64,000 nucleotides of DNA from Streptococcus penaeicida (GTDB lineage Bacteria; Bacillota; Bacilli; Lactobacillales; Streptococcaceae), in contig NZ_LOCM01000006.1 in assembly GCF_002887775.1 (NCBI RefSeq), positions 77,192 through 141,191 on the forward strand, given 5' to 3'. Shown here piece by piece: positions 1 to 9,373 of this stretch. The notes below the pieces were generated by a model. It did not search any database, was not told where the DNA came from, and saw only the letters and a list, made by a program, of their open reading frames with translations. Each line of letters opens with the position of its first letter. Within the stretch, counting starts at the first letter, position 1. The translations under genes were made by a program, and so were the position numbers.

Positions 1-212
1 ATATTCCTCAACTCTTAGCTCGGCAAGTCAAAGAGCCTGTTAGATTTTATGAAAGTATTAAAAAACTTCAAGAGAGAGGTTGCGACCAAGTTATTGAAAT
101 TGGTCCTGGAAGTATTTTAAGTGGCTTTATTAAAAAAATAGATAAAAACTTAAAAACAACTAGTATTGAAGATATTTCTTCATTGCGACACTATTTAGAA
201 GGTAGGAATTAA
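1..212 (+). CDS. fabD: Malonyl-CoA:ACP transacylase, C-terminal part (window edge)
   Basis: Only the last 69 codons are present, read in frame from base 3 to the TAA ending at 212. The residues LARQVKEPVRFYESI followed by VIEIGPGSILSGFIKKI match the C-terminus of FabD, which loads malonyl groups from malonyl-CoA onto acyl carrier protein for fatty acid elongation. The catalytic serine region lies outside the window. It is followed after 5 bases by fabG, the usual order in streptococcal fab operons. Confidence 0.9.
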   Translation, partial: IPQLLARQVKEPVRFYESIKKLQERGCDQVIEIGPGSILSGFIKKIDKNLKTTSIEDISSLRHYLEGRN

Positions 213-217
213 GGTAA

Positions 218-952
218 ATGGATATAAAAGGTAAAAATGTCTTTATCACTGGATCGACCCGTGGAATTGGTTTAGCTATTGCAAAAGAATTTGCTCAATT
301 AGGTGCAAATATTATTTTGAATGGTCGTTCTGAAATTGCTCCTGAAGTATTGGTAGACTTCGAAGCATTTGAAGGGAAAACGATTTTTATTTCAGGTGAT
401 GTCTCTGATAGTACAGATGCTCAAAGGATGATTGATCAAGCAGTTGAGACATTAGGTTCAGTAGATATTTTGGTCAATAATGCTGGCATCACCTATGATA
501 AATTAGTCTTGCGAATGACCCAAGAAGATTTTGAAACGGTTCTCAGAATCAATTTAATTGGTGCCTTCAACATGACAAAATCAGTCTTAAAACCGATGTC
601 AAAAGCTCGTCAAGGTGCTATTATCAATCTATCTAGCGTAGTTGGTTTGACTGGGAATATTGGTCAAGCTAATTATGCAGCCTCAAAAGCTGGTTTGATT
701 GGTTTTACCAAATCAGTTGCCAAAGAAATTGCAGGTCGCGGTGTTACTGTAAATGCGATTGCACCTGGTTTTATTGAGTCTGATATGACAGATGTCTTGA
801 CCGAAAAAACAAAAGACAGTATTCTCAGTCAGATTCCAATGAAACGAATTGGTAAGGCCCAAGAAGTTGCACAACTAGCAACCTATTTGGCTGGTCAAAA
901 CTATATCACAGGTCAAGTTATTGCCATCGATGGTGGCATGACCATGCAGTAA
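218..952 (+). CDS. fabG: 3-oxoacyl-ACP reductase FabG
   Basis: This 244-residue short-chain dehydrogenase reduces 3-ketoacyl-ACP with NADPH in fatty acid elongation. The N-terminal Rossmann motif TGSTRGIG is at about residues 11-18, NNAG follows near residue 88, and the catalytic Ser-Tyr-Lys set is seen in NLSSVVGLTG and YAASKAG. The C-terminal ITGQVIAIDGGMTMQ is typical of the family. Length is normal. It lies 5 bases after fabD and 17 before fabF, so it is an internal gene of the fab-acc operon. Confidence 0.97.
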   Translation: MDIKGKNVFITGSTRGIGLAIAKEFAQLGANIILNGRSEIAPEVLVDFEAFEGKTIFISGDVSDSTDAQRMIDQAVETLGSVDILVNNAGITYDKLVLRMTQEDFETVLRINLIGAFNMTKSVLKPMSKARQGAIINLSSVVGLTGNIGQANYAASKAGLIGFTKSVAKEIAGRGVTVNAIAPGFIESDMTDVLTEKTKDSILSQIPMKRIGKAQEVAQLATYLAGQNYITGQVIAIDGGMTMQ

Positions 953-969
953 ATTTGAGGTAAAGAAAA

Positions 970-2202
970 ATGACATTTAATAGAGTAGTAGTAACAGGAT
1001 ATGGTGTAACATCTCCCATTGGAAATACCCCTCAAGACTTTTGGTCTAGCTTAAAAAATGGTAAAATTGGAATTGGTCCAATCAGCAAGTTTGATACGAC
1101 AGATTTTGTTGTCAAAAATGCAGCTGAAATCAAGGATTTTCCATTTGATAAGTATTTTGTAAAAAAAGATTTAAACCGTTTTGATATGTATTCTCTTTAT
1201 GCATTGTATGCTGCCAAAGAAGCAGTAAGCAATGCGCAACTGGATTTAGACAGTGTTGACACGGACCGTATGGGCATCATTGTTGCAACAGGTATTGGTG
1301 GTATTCAAGAAATTGAAGATCAAGTTATCCGTTTACATGAAAAAGGACCAAGACGTGTTAAACCAATGACATTGCCAAAAGCTTTACCCAATATGGCTGC
1401 TGGTAATGTCGCTATGACATTAAATGCACATGGGATTTGTAAATCCATTAATACGGCTTGTGCTTCCTCTAATGATGCTATCGGAGATGCCTTCCATTTG
1501 ATTAAATTTGGCATGCAAGATGTGATGGTAACCGGAGGCGCAGAAGCAGCTATAACAAAATTTGCTATAGCTGGATTCCAAAGTTTAACAGCTTTATCAA
1601 CAACTGAAAACCCTGACCGTGCATCTATTCCTTTTGATAAGGATCGTAATGGATTTGTCATGGGTGAAGGATCAGGAATGCTTGTTTTAGAGAGTCTGGA
1701 ACATGCTCAAAAACGGGGAGCTACTATCCTGGCAGAAGTTGTTGGGTACGGTAACACTTGTGATGCCTACCATATGACTTCTCCACATCCAGAAGGTTTA
1801 GGAGCTCGAAAAGCCATTAATTTAGCACTTAAAGAAGCAAATATTACTTCGTCTGACATTGATTATGTTAATGCACATGGAACCTCTACTCCTGCTAATG
1901 AAAAAGGAGAAAGTCAAGCGATTGTTGCTGTCTTAGGTAAAGAAGTACCTGTTTCTTCTACTAAGTCATTTACAGGACACTTATTAGGTGCTGCTGGTGC
2001 CGTGGAAGCCATTGCTACAATTGAAGCAATGCGTCATTCATATGTTCCAATGACAGCTGGAACACAAGAGTTGTCAGATTATGTTGAAGCAAATGTTATC
2101 TATGGACAAGGAAAAGAAGCTGAGATTCATTACGCCATTTCAAACACCTTTGGATTTGGTGGGCATAATGCCGTCTTAGCATTCAAAAACTGGGAGGAAT
2201 AA
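970..2202 (+). CDS. fabF: 3-oxoacyl-ACP synthase II (KAS II)
   Basis: This 410-residue thiolase-fold enzyme condenses malonyl-ACP with acyl-ACP. The active-site cysteine is in INTACASSND, and the two histidines are in VNAHGTSTP and TGHLLGAAGA; the late FGFGGHNA motif is also present. Length fits FabF. The gene sits between fabG and accB with only one base before the TTG start of accB, suggesting translational coupling. Confidence 0.97.
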   Translation: MTFNRVVVTGYGVTSPIGNTPQDFWSSLKNGKIGIGPISKFDTTDFVVKNAAEIKDFPFDKYFVKKDLNRFDMYSLYALYAAKEAVSNAQLDLDSVDTDRMGIIVATGIGGIQEIEDQVIRLHEKGPRRVKPMTLPKALPNMAAGNVAMTLNAHGICKSINTACASSNDAIGDAFHLIKFGMQDVMVTGGAEAAITKFAIAGFQSLTALSTTENPDRASIPFDKDRNGFVMGEGSGMLVLESLEHAQKRGATILAEVVGYGNTCDAYHMTSPHPEGLGARKAINLALKEANITSSDIDYVNAHGTSTPANEKGESQAIVAVLGKEVPVSSTKSFTGHLLGAAGAVEAIATIEAMRHSYVPMTAGTQELSDYVEANVIYGQGKEAEIHYAISNTFGFGGHNAVLAFKNWEE

Positions 2203-2203
2203 G

Positions 2204-2686
2204 TTGGATATTCAAGAAATAAAGGATCTGATGAGACAATTTGATCAATCGGAGCTTAGAGAATTTTCATACAAAGTAAATGGGGAGGAACTGTCATTTA
2301 GTAAAAATGAGCTTAAAATCATCCCTCAACCTGTTATGAATGGGTCTAATGAATCACAAAGTGTCATTGGTCAACAGGCAGAACCGACACAATCAGAGGT
2401 CTCATCAAATGATAGCACTCAGATTAATGATGAATCTGTTCAAGCAGCTGAGGGGGACTTGGTTGAAAGTCCTCTAGTTGGGGTTGCCTATTTATCTCCT
2501 GGACCAGGGAAAGATAACTTTGTAAGCGTTGGCAGTCAGGTAAAAAAAGGTCAAACCTTAATGATTATTGAAGCTATGAAAGTCATGAATGAAATTCCTG
2601 CTCCTAAAGATGGAATTATCACAGAAATCCTTGTTTCCAACGAAGAAGTCCTTGAATTCGGAAGTGGATTGGTTAGATTAAAATGA
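2204..2686 (+). CDS. accB: Biotin carboxyl carrier protein of acetyl-CoA carboxylase
   Basis: This 160-residue protein carries the biotin that shuttles carboxyl groups in acetyl-CoA carboxylase. The C-terminal biotinyl domain contains EAMKVMNE, with the biotin-accepting lysine at residue 126. A linker rich in Ser, Gln and Asn (about residues 45-85) precedes it, as usual for AccB. The start is TTG at 2204, supported by GGGAGG just upstream; no ATG fits. The stop overlaps the ATG of fabZ. Confidence 0.96.
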   Translation: MDIQEIKDLMRQFDQSELREFSYKVNGEELSFSKNELKIIPQPVMNGSNESQSVIGQQAEPTQSEVSSNDSTQINDESVQAAEGDLVESPLVGVAYLSPGPGKDNFVSVGSQVKKGQTLMIIEAMKVMNEIPAPKDGIITEILVSNEEVLEFGSGLVRLK

Positions 2687-3108
2687 TAGATATAAAAAAA
2701 ATTCAAGAAGCACTCCCTCATCGTTACCCAATGCTTTTGGTTGATCGCGTTCTAGAGGTTGCCGATGATAAAATTGTAGCTTTAAAAAATGTCAGCATCA
2801 ATGAGCCCTTTTTTGAGGGCCATTTTCCTGACTATCCGGTTATGCCTGGTGTCTTAATCATGGAGGCCTTGGCTCAAACGGCAGGTGTATTAGAACTTTC
2901 AAAAGAAGAAAATAAAGGTAAATTGGTTTTTTATGCCGGTATGGACAAGGTCAAGTTTAAAAAGCAAGTTGTCCCTGGAGACCAATTAATCATGACTGCA
3001 ACGTTTATCAAGCGTCGTGGAACCATCGCTGTCGTTGAAGCTAAGGCGGAAGTTGATGGGAAATTGGCTGCAAGCGGAACTCTAACCTTTGCCATTGCCA
3101 GTCAGTAA
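2683..3108 (+). CDS. fabZ: 3-hydroxyacyl-ACP dehydratase FabZ
   Basis: This 141-residue hot-dog-fold dehydratase converts 3-hydroxyacyl-ACP to trans-2-enoyl-ACP. The motif [19 protein letters not shown] carries the catalytic His and, later, the Glu. The ATGA overlap with accB (4 bases) couples their translation. Family length is normal. Its position between accB and accC is the standard streptococcal arrangement. Confidence 0.97.
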   Translation: MIDIKKIQEALPHRYPMLLVDRVLEVADDKIVALKNVSINEPFFEGHFPDYPVMPGVLIMEALAQTAGVLELSKEENKGKLVFYAGMDKVKFKKQVVPGDQLIMTATFIKRRGTIAVVEAKAEVDGKLAASGTLTFAIASQ

Positions 3109-3131
3109 CAACCTTTCTGTGGAGGATAAGA

Positions 3132-4502
3132 ATGTTTAAAAAGATCTTAATTGCCAATCGTGGCGAAATAGCTGTTCGGATTATCCGCGCAGCAAGAGAA
3201 TTAGGGATTTCCACAGTTGCTGTTTATTCTGAGGCCGATAAAACTGCTCTTCACACCATACTTGCAGATCAAGCTATTTGCATTGGTCCCGCTCGTTCGA
3301 CAGATTCCTATTTAAATATGAAATCGGTCCTCTCGGCTGCTATTGTTACAGGTGCGCAAGCTATTCACCCAGGCTTCGGCTTCTTAAGTGAAAATGCCAA
3401 ATTTGCTACCATGTGTGAGGAGATGAATATCAAGTTTATCGGACCATCAGCCAGTATCATGGATAAAATGGGCGATAAAATCAACGCCCGTGCTGAGATG
3501 ATAAAAGCTGGAGTTCCTGTTATTCCAGGTTCCGATGGCGAGGTGTTTTCGGCACAAGAAGCTCAAGAAATTGCCGATCGTGTTGGTTATCCGATTATGC
3601 TTAAAGCCTCTGCTGGAGGTGGTGGTAAGGGAATTCGCAAAGTGACTTCTGCTGCCGATTTACAAGAAGCCTTTGATTCCGCCTCTCAAGAAGCCCTCAG
3701 TGCTTTCGGAAATGGGGCAATGTATGTTGAAAAGGTGATTTACCCAGCTCGTCATATTGAAGTTCAGATTTTAGGTGATGCTTTTGGGCACGTTGTGCAT
3801 TTGGGTGAAAGAGATTGCTCATTACAACGTAACAACCAAAAAGTCCTGGAAGAAAGCCCTTCTGTCGCGATAGGCGAAACGCTTCGCAAAGAAATGGGAC
3901 AAGCTGCTGTCAAAGCAGCACAAGCTGTTGCCTACGAAAATGCAGGAACCATCGAATTCTTATTGGATGAAAGAAGTGGACAGTTTTATTTTATGGAAAT
4001 GAACACCCGTATTCAGGTTGAACATCCGGTGACTGAATTTGTGACTGGCGTTGATATCGTCAAAGAGCAAATTAAAATTGCTGCGGGCATGCCATTAGAG
4101 ATAGAACAAGAAGATATTCAGATTACAGGTCATGCGATTGAATGCCGTATTAACGCTGAAAATCCAAGCTTTAATTTTGCCCCAAGTCCTGGTAAAATCA
4201 CCGATCTCTACTTACCTTGTGGTGGTGTTGGTCTACGTGTGGACTCTGCTGTTTATCATGGTTATACCATCCCCCCATATTATGATAGTATGATTGCTAA
4301 AGTGATTGTTCATGGAGAAAATCGTTTTGATGCACTGATGAAGATGCAACGGGCGCTTTATGAAATGGAAATTGAGGGGATTTCAACCAATATCGATTTC
4401 CAATTGGATTTAATTTCTGAAAAACGAGTCATTGCTGGTGATTATGATACCGCCTTTTTAACGGAGGATTTCTTACCACATTACCTTAATGCAGAGGAGT
4501 AA
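3132..4502 (+). CDS. accC: Biotin carboxylase subunit of acetyl-CoA carboxylase
   Basis: This 456-residue ATP-grasp enzyme carboxylates the biotin on AccB using bicarbonate and ATP. It begins [17 protein letters not shown], the classic N-terminal biotin carboxylase domain, has the glycine-rich ATP loop [13 protein letters not shown], and the catalytic [22 protein letters not shown]-like ribosome site precedes the ATG. Two bases separate it from accD. Confidence 0.98.
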   Translation: MFKKILIANRGEIAVRIIRAARELGISTVAVYSEADKTALHTILADQAICIGPARSTDSYLNMKSVLSAAIVTGAQAIHPGFGFLSENAKFATMCEEMNIKFIGPSASIMDKMGDKINARAEMIKAGVPVIPGSDGEVFSAQEAQEIADRVGYPIMLKASAGGGGKGIRKVTSAADLQEAFDSASQEALSAFGNGAMYVEKVIYPARHIEVQILGDAFGHVVHLGERDCSLQRNNQKVLEESPSVAIGETLRKEMGQAAVKAAQAVAYENAGTIEFLLDERSGQFYFMEMNTRIQVEHPVTEFVTGVDIVKEQIKIAAGMPLEIEQEDIQITGHAIECRINAENPSFNFAPSPGKITDLYLPCGGVGLRVDSAVYHGYTIPPYYDSMIAKVIVHGENRFDALMKMQRALYEMEIEGISTNIDFQLDLISEKRVIAGDYDTAFLTEDFLPHYLNAEE

Positions 4503-4504
4503 GT

Positions 4505-5371
4505 ATGGCGTTATTTAGTAAAAAAGATAAATACATCCGCATTACCCCTCATAACTCTCAAAAAAGTTTGGTTAGTCAATTAGTACCAGAAGTTCCAGAC
4601 GAACTTTTTGCTAAATGTCCTGCTTGCAAACATTCTATTTATCAGAAGGACCTAGGTCCAGCAAAAATCTGTCCGGAATGTTCTTATAATTTTCGGATTT
4701 CTGCTCAGGAACGTTTGACACTCATCGTTGATGAGGGTTCTTTTCAAGAGCTATTTGATGATATTGAATGTCAAGATCCGCTTCGTTTTCCAAACTATTC
4801 AGATAAGTTGAAAAAAGCAAAAGAAGAGACAGGTCTTCATGAAGCGGTATTGACGGGTAAGGCGAAAGTTAAAGGTGTTCCGATGGCGCTTGCCATTATG
4901 GATTCTCATTTTATTATGGCCAGTATGGGAACGGTCGTGGGCGAAAAAATCACTCGTCTCATAGAGTTAGCAATTAAAGAAAACATAGCCTTGGTTATTT
5001 TTACTGCATCTGGTGGTGCCAGAATGCAAGAAGGTATCATGAGTCTGATGCAGATGGCCAAAGTCTCTGCGGCCGTTAAGAGACATTCTAATGCTGGACT
5101 CTTTTATCTGACAGTTTTAACGGATCCAACAACTGGTGGTGTAACGGCCAGCTTTGCCATGCAAGGGGATATTATTCTGGCCGAACCGCAATCGCTCGTA
5201 GGCTTTGCGGGACGTCGTGTGATTGAAACGACAGTCAGAGAAAATCTCCCTGAGGATTTCCAAAAAGCTGAATTTCTGCTGGAACATGGCTTCGTAGATG
5301 CTATTGTCAAAAGGACAGAACTTCGCGATACGATAGCTTACTTGGTAGCATTTCATGGAGGTGGCCGATGA
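4505..5371 (+). CDS. accD: Acetyl-CoA carboxylase carboxyltransferase subunit beta
   Basis: This 288-residue subunit, with AccA, transfers the carboxyl group from biotin to acetyl-CoA. An N-terminal four-cysteine zinc ribbon is visible at C38, C41, C56 and C59. The crotonase-type core contains [12 protein letters not shown] and [14 protein letters not shown]. Length is normal. The stop overlaps the accA ATG by four bases, consistent with equal production of both subunits. Confidence 0.97.
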   Translation: MALFSKKDKYIRITPHNSQKSLVSQLVPEVPDELFAKCPACKHSIYQKDLGPAKICPECSYNFRISAQERLTLIVDEGSFQELFDDIECQDPLRFPNYSDKLKKAKEETGLHEAVLTGKAKVKGVPMALAIMDSHFIMASMGTVVGEKITRLIELAIKENIALVIFTASGGARMQEGIMSLMQMAKVSAAVKRHSNAGLFYLTVLTDPTTGGVTASFAMQGDIILAEPQSLVGFAGRRVIETTVRENLPEDFQKAEFLLEHGFVDAIVKRTELRDTIAYLVAFHGGGR

Positions 5372-6137
5372 CTGATGTTTCTCGGATATTAAAAGAAGCT
5401 AGAGATCAGGGTCGGATGACGACTCTAGATTACGCCAATCAGGTTTTTGATCAGTTCATGGAATTGCATGGTGATCGCCAATTTTCGGACGATGGTGCTA
5501 TTGTTGGTGGAATTGGCTATTTAGATGGATTAGCAGTAACAGTGTTAGGAATTCAAAAAGGAACTAACCTTCAAGATAATTTACACCGTAATTTTGGGCA
5601 ACCTCATCCAGAAGGCTATCGTAAAGCGCTTCGTCTAATGAAACAGGCAGAAAAGTTTAGGCGTCCAATTGTTACCTTTATTAATACGGCAGGTGCTATC
5701 CAGGTGTTGGTGCTGAAGAAAGAGGACAAGGGGAAGCTATTGCTCGTAATCTTTTGGAAATGAGTGACCTGAAAGTTCCTATTATTGCTATTATAATAGG
5801 TGAGGGCGGTTCAGGGGGAGCCTTAGCTCTTGCTTTAGCTGATAAAGTTTGGATGCTTGAAAATTCAATTTATGCTGTTTTAAGTCCTGAAGGCTTCGCT
5901 TCCATATTATGGAAGGATGGCTCTCGCGCAACAGAAGCAGCAGAATTGATGAAAATTACAGCCCGTGAATTAAAAGAGATGAATGTTGTTGATAAGATCA
6001 TTCCAGAGCGTGGATATTTTTCAAGTGAGATTGTTTCTAAAATTAAAAAAGACTTGATTTTAGAAATTCAAGCCTTACAATCATTGCCAGTCGAGGATTT
6101 AATAGAACAGCGTTATCATCGCTTTAGACAATATTAA
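5368..6137 (+). CDS. accA: Acetyl-CoA carboxylase carboxyltransferase subunit alpha, frameshifted
   Basis: Two overlapping reading frames (5368-5763 and 5754-6137) together encode AccA. The first ends soon after TFINTAGA; the expected continuation [18 protein letters not shown] is in the next frame. One T is missing near 5697, where GCTATCC stands in place of GCTTATCC. With it restored the protein is 256 residues, the normal size of streptococcal AccA. The second half has the [11 protein letters not shown] and [11 protein letters not shown] motifs. AccA is the last gene of the operon and is needed for malonyl-CoA synthesis, so a sequencing error is more likely than a true pseudogene. Confidence 0.92.
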
Positions 6138-6218
6138 AAAGGATAGCTTATGAAGTGACCCCTAAATGTTAGACAACAAATCTAACTTTTGGGGTGCAGC
6201 TCACTTAGCTATCCTTTT
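6137..6218 (+). terminator. Terminator of the fab-acc operon, loop invaded by an IS remnant
   Basis: The outer stem is GGATAGC (6141-6147) with GCTATCC (6208-6214), flanked by an A run before and TTTT after, so it can work in both directions between the convergent accA and serS. Removing the 53-bp insert at 6151-6203 plus one CTTA leaves a perfect seven-base-pair hairpin with a TTA loop. The insert adds a second hairpin inside the loop. Confidence 0.8.
6151..6203. mobile_element. 53-bp remnant made of two facing IS3-family (IS150-type) ends
   Basis: The left end begins TGAAGTGACCCCTAAATG and the right end closes with TTTTGGGGTGCAGCTCA, so the element starts with TG and ends with CA. The two ends are imperfect inverted repeats sharing ACCCC and GTTAGA, and resemble the TGNACTGACCCC ends known for IS150-type elements. 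CTTA is repeated directly on both sides (6147-6150 and 6204-6207), matching the 3-4 bp target duplications of that family. Nothing of a transposase remains. Confidence 0.65.
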
Positions 6219-6231
6219 ACTTTATTTTGGT

Positions 6232-7509
6232 TTATTTTGGAGCGATGATTTCAGCCCCACCCATATATGGACGGAGAACTTCCGGAATGGTTACAGAACC
6301 ATCAGCATTTTGATAGTTTTCTAAAATTGCTGCAACAGTACGACCAACGGCTAGTCCTGAACCATTTAGGGTATGCAATAATTTTACCTTACCATCAGCT
6401 TCGTCACGATAGCGGATTTGAGCACGACGTGCTTGGAAATCTTCAGTATTAGAACATGATGAAATTTCACGGTAAGCATTTTGAGCAGGAATCCAAACTT
6501 CTAAGTCGTAGGTTTTAGCTGCAGAGAATCCCATATCTCCTGTACAAAGGGCCAAAATACGATATGGTAAGTTGAGTTTTTGCAAAATATTTTCAGCATT
6601 TGCTGTCATTTTTTCTAATTCTTCATAAGAATTTTCTGGTTTGGCAAACTTAACCATTTCAACTTTATGGAATTGGTGAAGTCGAATTAAGCCACGTGTA
6701 TCGCGTCCTGCAGAACCTGCTTCAGAACGGAATGAAGGGCTCATAGCTGTAAAGTAAATTGGTAATTCTTTGCCTTCTAAAATTTCACCGCGGTAATAGT
6801 TTGTTAATGGAACTTCAGCAGTCGGAATAAGGACAAAATTGGTACCATCTAATTCAAAAGTATCTTCTTTAAATTTTGGATATTGACCGGTACCAAACAT
6901 AGAGTCATGATTAACCATATATGGCGTGATGATTTCTTGATAACCTTCTTTAGCATGCTCATCTAACATAAAGTTATAAAGAGCGCGTTCCAAGCGTGCA
7001 CCCAAGTTTTTATAGAATAAGAAACGAGCTCCAGTTACTTTCGCACCGCGTTCCCAGTCTAAAATATCCAGGTCTTCTCCCAAATCCCAATGTGCTTTGA
7101 TTTCAAAGTCGAAAGTGCGAGGTGTTCCCCAACGACGGACTTCCACATTTTCCTCTTCATCAGCTCCAACAGGAACAGAATCATGAGGTGTGTTAGGAAG
7201 AATAGTAATGATTTCTGTAACTTTTTCATCGATAGCAGCTAGTTTAGCATCAATGGTTTTGATGTCTGCTGAGACTTTCTGCATATCCTCTATTTGCTGA
7301 CTAGCATCTTCTTTTTGGCGTTTAGCTTGTGCAATGGCTGCAGAAGCAATATTGCGCTCAGCTTTTAATTCTTCAGATTTAACCAATAATTGACGCCGTT
7401 CTTGGTCTAAATTTTTTAAGTGACTTAAGGTTTCTTCTGAGACACCACGTGTTTTAAGTTTGCCAGCTACCAAGTCAAAATCAGTACGGATACGTTTTAA
7501 ATCTAACAT
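6232..7509 (-). CDS. serS: Seryl-tRNA synthetase
   Basis: This 425-residue class II synthetase charges tRNA-Ser. The N-terminal long coiled coil (about residues 30-100) binds the tRNA long variable arm. Motif 2 is [20 protein letters not shown] and motif 3 is [16 protein letters not shown]. The start [12 protein letters not shown] at 7509 is chosen because it matches the family N-terminus and has AGGAGTT upstream; an upstream in-frame ATG at 7611 would lie inside the T-box leader. Transcription is convergent with the fab-acc operon. Confidence 0.97.
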   Translation of the reverse strand: MLDLKRIRTDFDLVAGKLKTRGVSEETLSHLKNLDQERRQLLVKSEELKAERNIASAAIAQAKRQKEDASQQIEDMQKVSADIKTIDAKLAAIDEKVTEIITILPNTPHDSVPVGADEEENVEVRRWGTPRTFDFEIKAHWDLGEDLDILDWERGAKVTGARFLFYKNLGARLERALYNFMLDEHAKEGYQEIITPYMVNHDSMFGTGQYPKFKEDTFELDGTNFVLIPTAEVPLTNYYRGEILEGKELPIYFTAMSPSFRSEAGSAGRDTRGLIRLHQFHKVEMVKFAKPENSYEELEKMTANAENILQKLNLPYRILALCTGDMGFSAAKTYDLEVWIPAQNAYREISSCSNTEDFQARRAQIRYRDEADGKVKLLHTLNGSGLAVGRTVAAILENYQNADGSVTIPEVLRPYMGGAEIIAPK

Positions 7510-7524
7510 ATTTAACTCCTTTTT

Positions 7525-7712
7525 ATATAAAAAAACACAGCATATGAAATGCTGGAGCGCTATTGCGCGGTTCCATCCAGCTTCACATCCTGTGCTCTTA
7601 ATTAGTATCAATTTTTGCTATTAATCGGTAGAATTTCATAGGATTAACTTATCTGTTCACAGCAACCACAGACTTTCTGGAAAGGAAATCAAACTACTTA
7701 TCCGATAGGTCT
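7525..7712 (-). promoter_or_regulatory. T-box leader of serS (serine-responsive)
   Basis: On the minus strand the T-box core GGATGGAACCGCG lies at 7566-7578. A terminator follows (about 7529-7600), pairing the CACAGG...GCTGGA side with TCCAGC...GCTGTG and ending in a T run. A stem I base pairs ATCGG with CCGAT, and the loop 5' of CCGAT holds TCT followed by A, a plausible serine specifier. Uncharged tRNA-Ser should favour the antiterminator. The specifier is inferred by eye and could be a nearby TCC instead. Confidence 0.88.
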
Positions 7713-7740
7713 ATTATATCAAAATTGCGTAAAATGTAAA
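7713..7740 (-). promoter_or_regulatory. Promoter of serS
   Basis: TTTACA (7735-7740) and a perfect TATAAT (7713-7718) on the minus strand are 16 bases apart, just upstream of the T-box leader. Confidence 0.7.
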
Positions 7741-7793
7741 CATCAAACCCTTTTAAAGTGGTTTTCACATTAAGCATTATCAAATGACTTGTG

Positions 7794-7800
7794 ATAGAAT
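7794..7800 (+). promoter_or_regulatory. Extended -10 promoter placing +1 on the acyltransferase ATG
   Basis: TGATAGAAT is an extended -10 (hexamer TAGAAT at 7795-7800) with no good -35. The predicted start of transcription, seven bases after the hexamer, is 7807, exactly the ATG. There is no ribosome binding site. Confidence 0.5.
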
Positions 7801-7806
7801 AGTTTT

Positions 7807-8874
7807 ATGACTAATAAAATGACTAAAAAAATCCGGACCCATCACTATGGCCTTGATTTGTTACGGATCATTTCAATGTTTATGATTGTTGTAACACATG
7901 TCTTGGGAAAAGGTGGTTTAAGGTCTGAAGTTGATGGGCATGCAGATTCCTATTTTATTGTAACTTGGATTATTCAGGTATTAGTATATGGAGCGGTCAA
8001 TTGTTATGCCTTAATCAGTGGCTATGTTGGCTGTAACTCTAAATATAAGTATTCTAAATTAGCTAATATTTGGTTACAAGTATTTTTCTATACCTTTACG
8101 ATTACTCTTTTATTTGCCCTTTCTGGTTTTCCAGTTACCCTTCTTAATTGGCGTCAAGCATTTTTCCCAATCGTCAGTGGACAGTATTGGTATATGTCAG
8201 CCTACTTTGCTTTGCTCATTTTCATGCCTATGATAAATGGGGGCTTAAAATCTTTGACTAATAAACAATTACGCAATTTAGTTATTTTAATGGGCTTTGT
8301 TTTTTCGCTCTTACCAGCGCTTATGAATAATCGTGTAGCTGAATTCTCATTAAGTAAAGGATTTGAAATGACTTGGTTGGTCATCCTTTATATTGTAGGG
8401 GCTTATCTACATCGTTTAGATCTTGAAAAATTTTCAACAAAAAAATTATTGACAGTCTACTCGGTTTCGATGATTATAACCTACGCCATGAAATTTATTG
8501 TTGGTAATATCTGGTATTGGTATGTTTCACCAAGTTTGAGTTTAGGTGCCATTTGTTTATTCATTGTTTTTGCAAAAATGGACATCACCAAACACCACCA
8601 TTTACATGATTTTATTGTCTTGGTTGCTCCGACAACACTTGGAGTATACTTGGCTCACTTACATCCACTTCTGGTAAAATTTGTTATTAGGGATTTTGCT
8701 GAACCTTTTATTAATGCTCCTATTTATATCTATCCTTTATTGATTTTAGGGGTATCAATCATTATTTATATTTTTGCTTTCTTTATTGAAAAAAGCCGGA
8801 TGCAAATTTTTAAATGGTTACATGTTAATCAATTGATGAAACGCTTAGATGAAATGATACCATTTGAAGAATAA
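7807..8874 (+). CDS. Membrane acyltransferase, acyltransferase 3 family
   Basis: This 355-residue protein has about ten hydrophobic segments and an N-terminal RTHHYGLDLLRIISMFMIVVTH block, typical of the acyltransferase 3 (OafA/WecH-like) family that acylates surface sugars or other envelope molecules. The conserved His in VVTHV is visible. The substrate cannot be predicted. The start could also be the ATG at 7822, but neither has a ribosome binding site; 7807 lies at the predicted +1. It stands alone between serS and manO, with a terminator behind it. Confidence 0.85.
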   Translation: MTNKMTKKIRTHHYGLDLLRIISMFMIVVTHVLGKGGLRSEVDGHADSYFIVTWIIQVLVYGAVNCYALISGYVGCNSKYKYSKLANIWLQVFFYTFTITLLFALSGFPVTLLNWRQAFFPIVSGQYWYMSAYFALLIFMPMINGGLKSLTNKQLRNLVILMGFVFSLLPALMNNRVAEFSLSKGFEMTWLVILYIVGAYLHRLDLEKFSTKKLLTVYSVSMIITYAMKFIVGNIWYWYVSPSLSLGAICLFIVFAKMDITKHHHLHDFIVLVAPTTLGVYLAHLHPLLVKFVIRDFAEPFINAPIYIYPLLILGVSIIIYIFAFFIEKSRMQIFKWLHVNQLMKRLDEMIPFEE

Positions 8875-8875
8875 A

Positions 8876-8910
8876 AATAAGCTTGGACAGTTTGTCCTAG
8901 CTTATTTTTT
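8876..8910. terminator. Bidirectional terminator between the acyltransferase and manO
   Basis: AATAAGCTTGGACA pairs with TGTCCTAGCTTATT around a GTTT loop, followed by a T run on the plus strand. It overlaps the manO stop codon at 8902. Confidence 0.8.
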
Positions 8911-9264
8911 TCGAAACCACTTATTGATGATTAACTGGATCAAGGTTGGAAGTCTAACAACATTTTCATTACCAATCTTTAAGCGAGCTAATTTGAGAAT
9001 TTTACCAGAGTCTCTGGATGCAAATAAAAACTTACCTTGATCTGTGAAAATTTCAAAATGTCTGCTGACTTTATTTCTTGATACGTTTGCACCTATTTGG
9101 TTAATTGCTGACCAAGGGATTTGAATGTAGTCTTCAACATTTTTATCATTGTAAAATTCAAAAGCTTTGTCACCGACTAATATTTTTCCAACCTTGCCTC
9201 CCATGCCCAAGTATGATGTTGCCTTGGTTTGAAAGTCGACAGTAGTATTCATGGATTTTGCCAA
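8902..9264 (-). CDS. manO: ManO-like protein (DUF956), associated with the mannose PTS
   Basis: This 120-residue protein matches the DUF956/ManO family, with the block TKATSYLGMGGKVGKILVGD and an SRNKVSRHFEIFTDQGKFLFASR region. Members are found next to mannose-family PTS operons and are thought to modulate them; the mechanism is not settled. The TTG at 9264 is chosen as start because AAAGGAG lies seven bases before it; the ATG at 9252 is too far from that site. It follows the man operon terminator and has its own promoter. Confidence 0.85.
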   Translation of the reverse strand: MAKSMNTTVDFQTKATSYLGMGGKVGKILVGDKAFEFYNDKNVEDYIQIPWSAINQIGANVSRNKVSRHFEIFTDQGKFLFASRDSGKILKLARLKIGNENVVRLPTLIQLIINKWFRKK

Positions 9265-9293
9265 AGTGAAACTCCTTTCATTGCTTTAGAAAT

Positions 9294-9302
9294 ATTATAG
9301 CA
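9294..9302 (-). promoter_or_regulatory. Promoter of manO
   Basis: The minus strand reads TGCTATAAT, an extended -10 with a perfect TATAAT (9294-9299), about 30 bases before the TTG start of manO. Confidence 0.55.
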
Positions 9303-9336
9303 TATGGAAAGTAATAATGATTAACTACTTACCACT

Positions 9337-9367
9337 AAAAAAACCTGGGATATTAATCCCAGGTTTT
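9337..9367 (-). terminator. Terminator of the manLMN operon
   Basis: AAAACCTGGGAT and ATCCCAGGTTTT pair around a four-base loop, with a T run on the minus strand directly after the manN stop codon. Confidence 0.88.
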
Positions 9368-9373
9368 AATCTA

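Noticed and set aside
7510-7611. Longer serS start at 7611
   Set aside because: The extra 34 residues are translated from the T-box leader and are not part of SerRS; the ribosome site fits the ATG at 7509.
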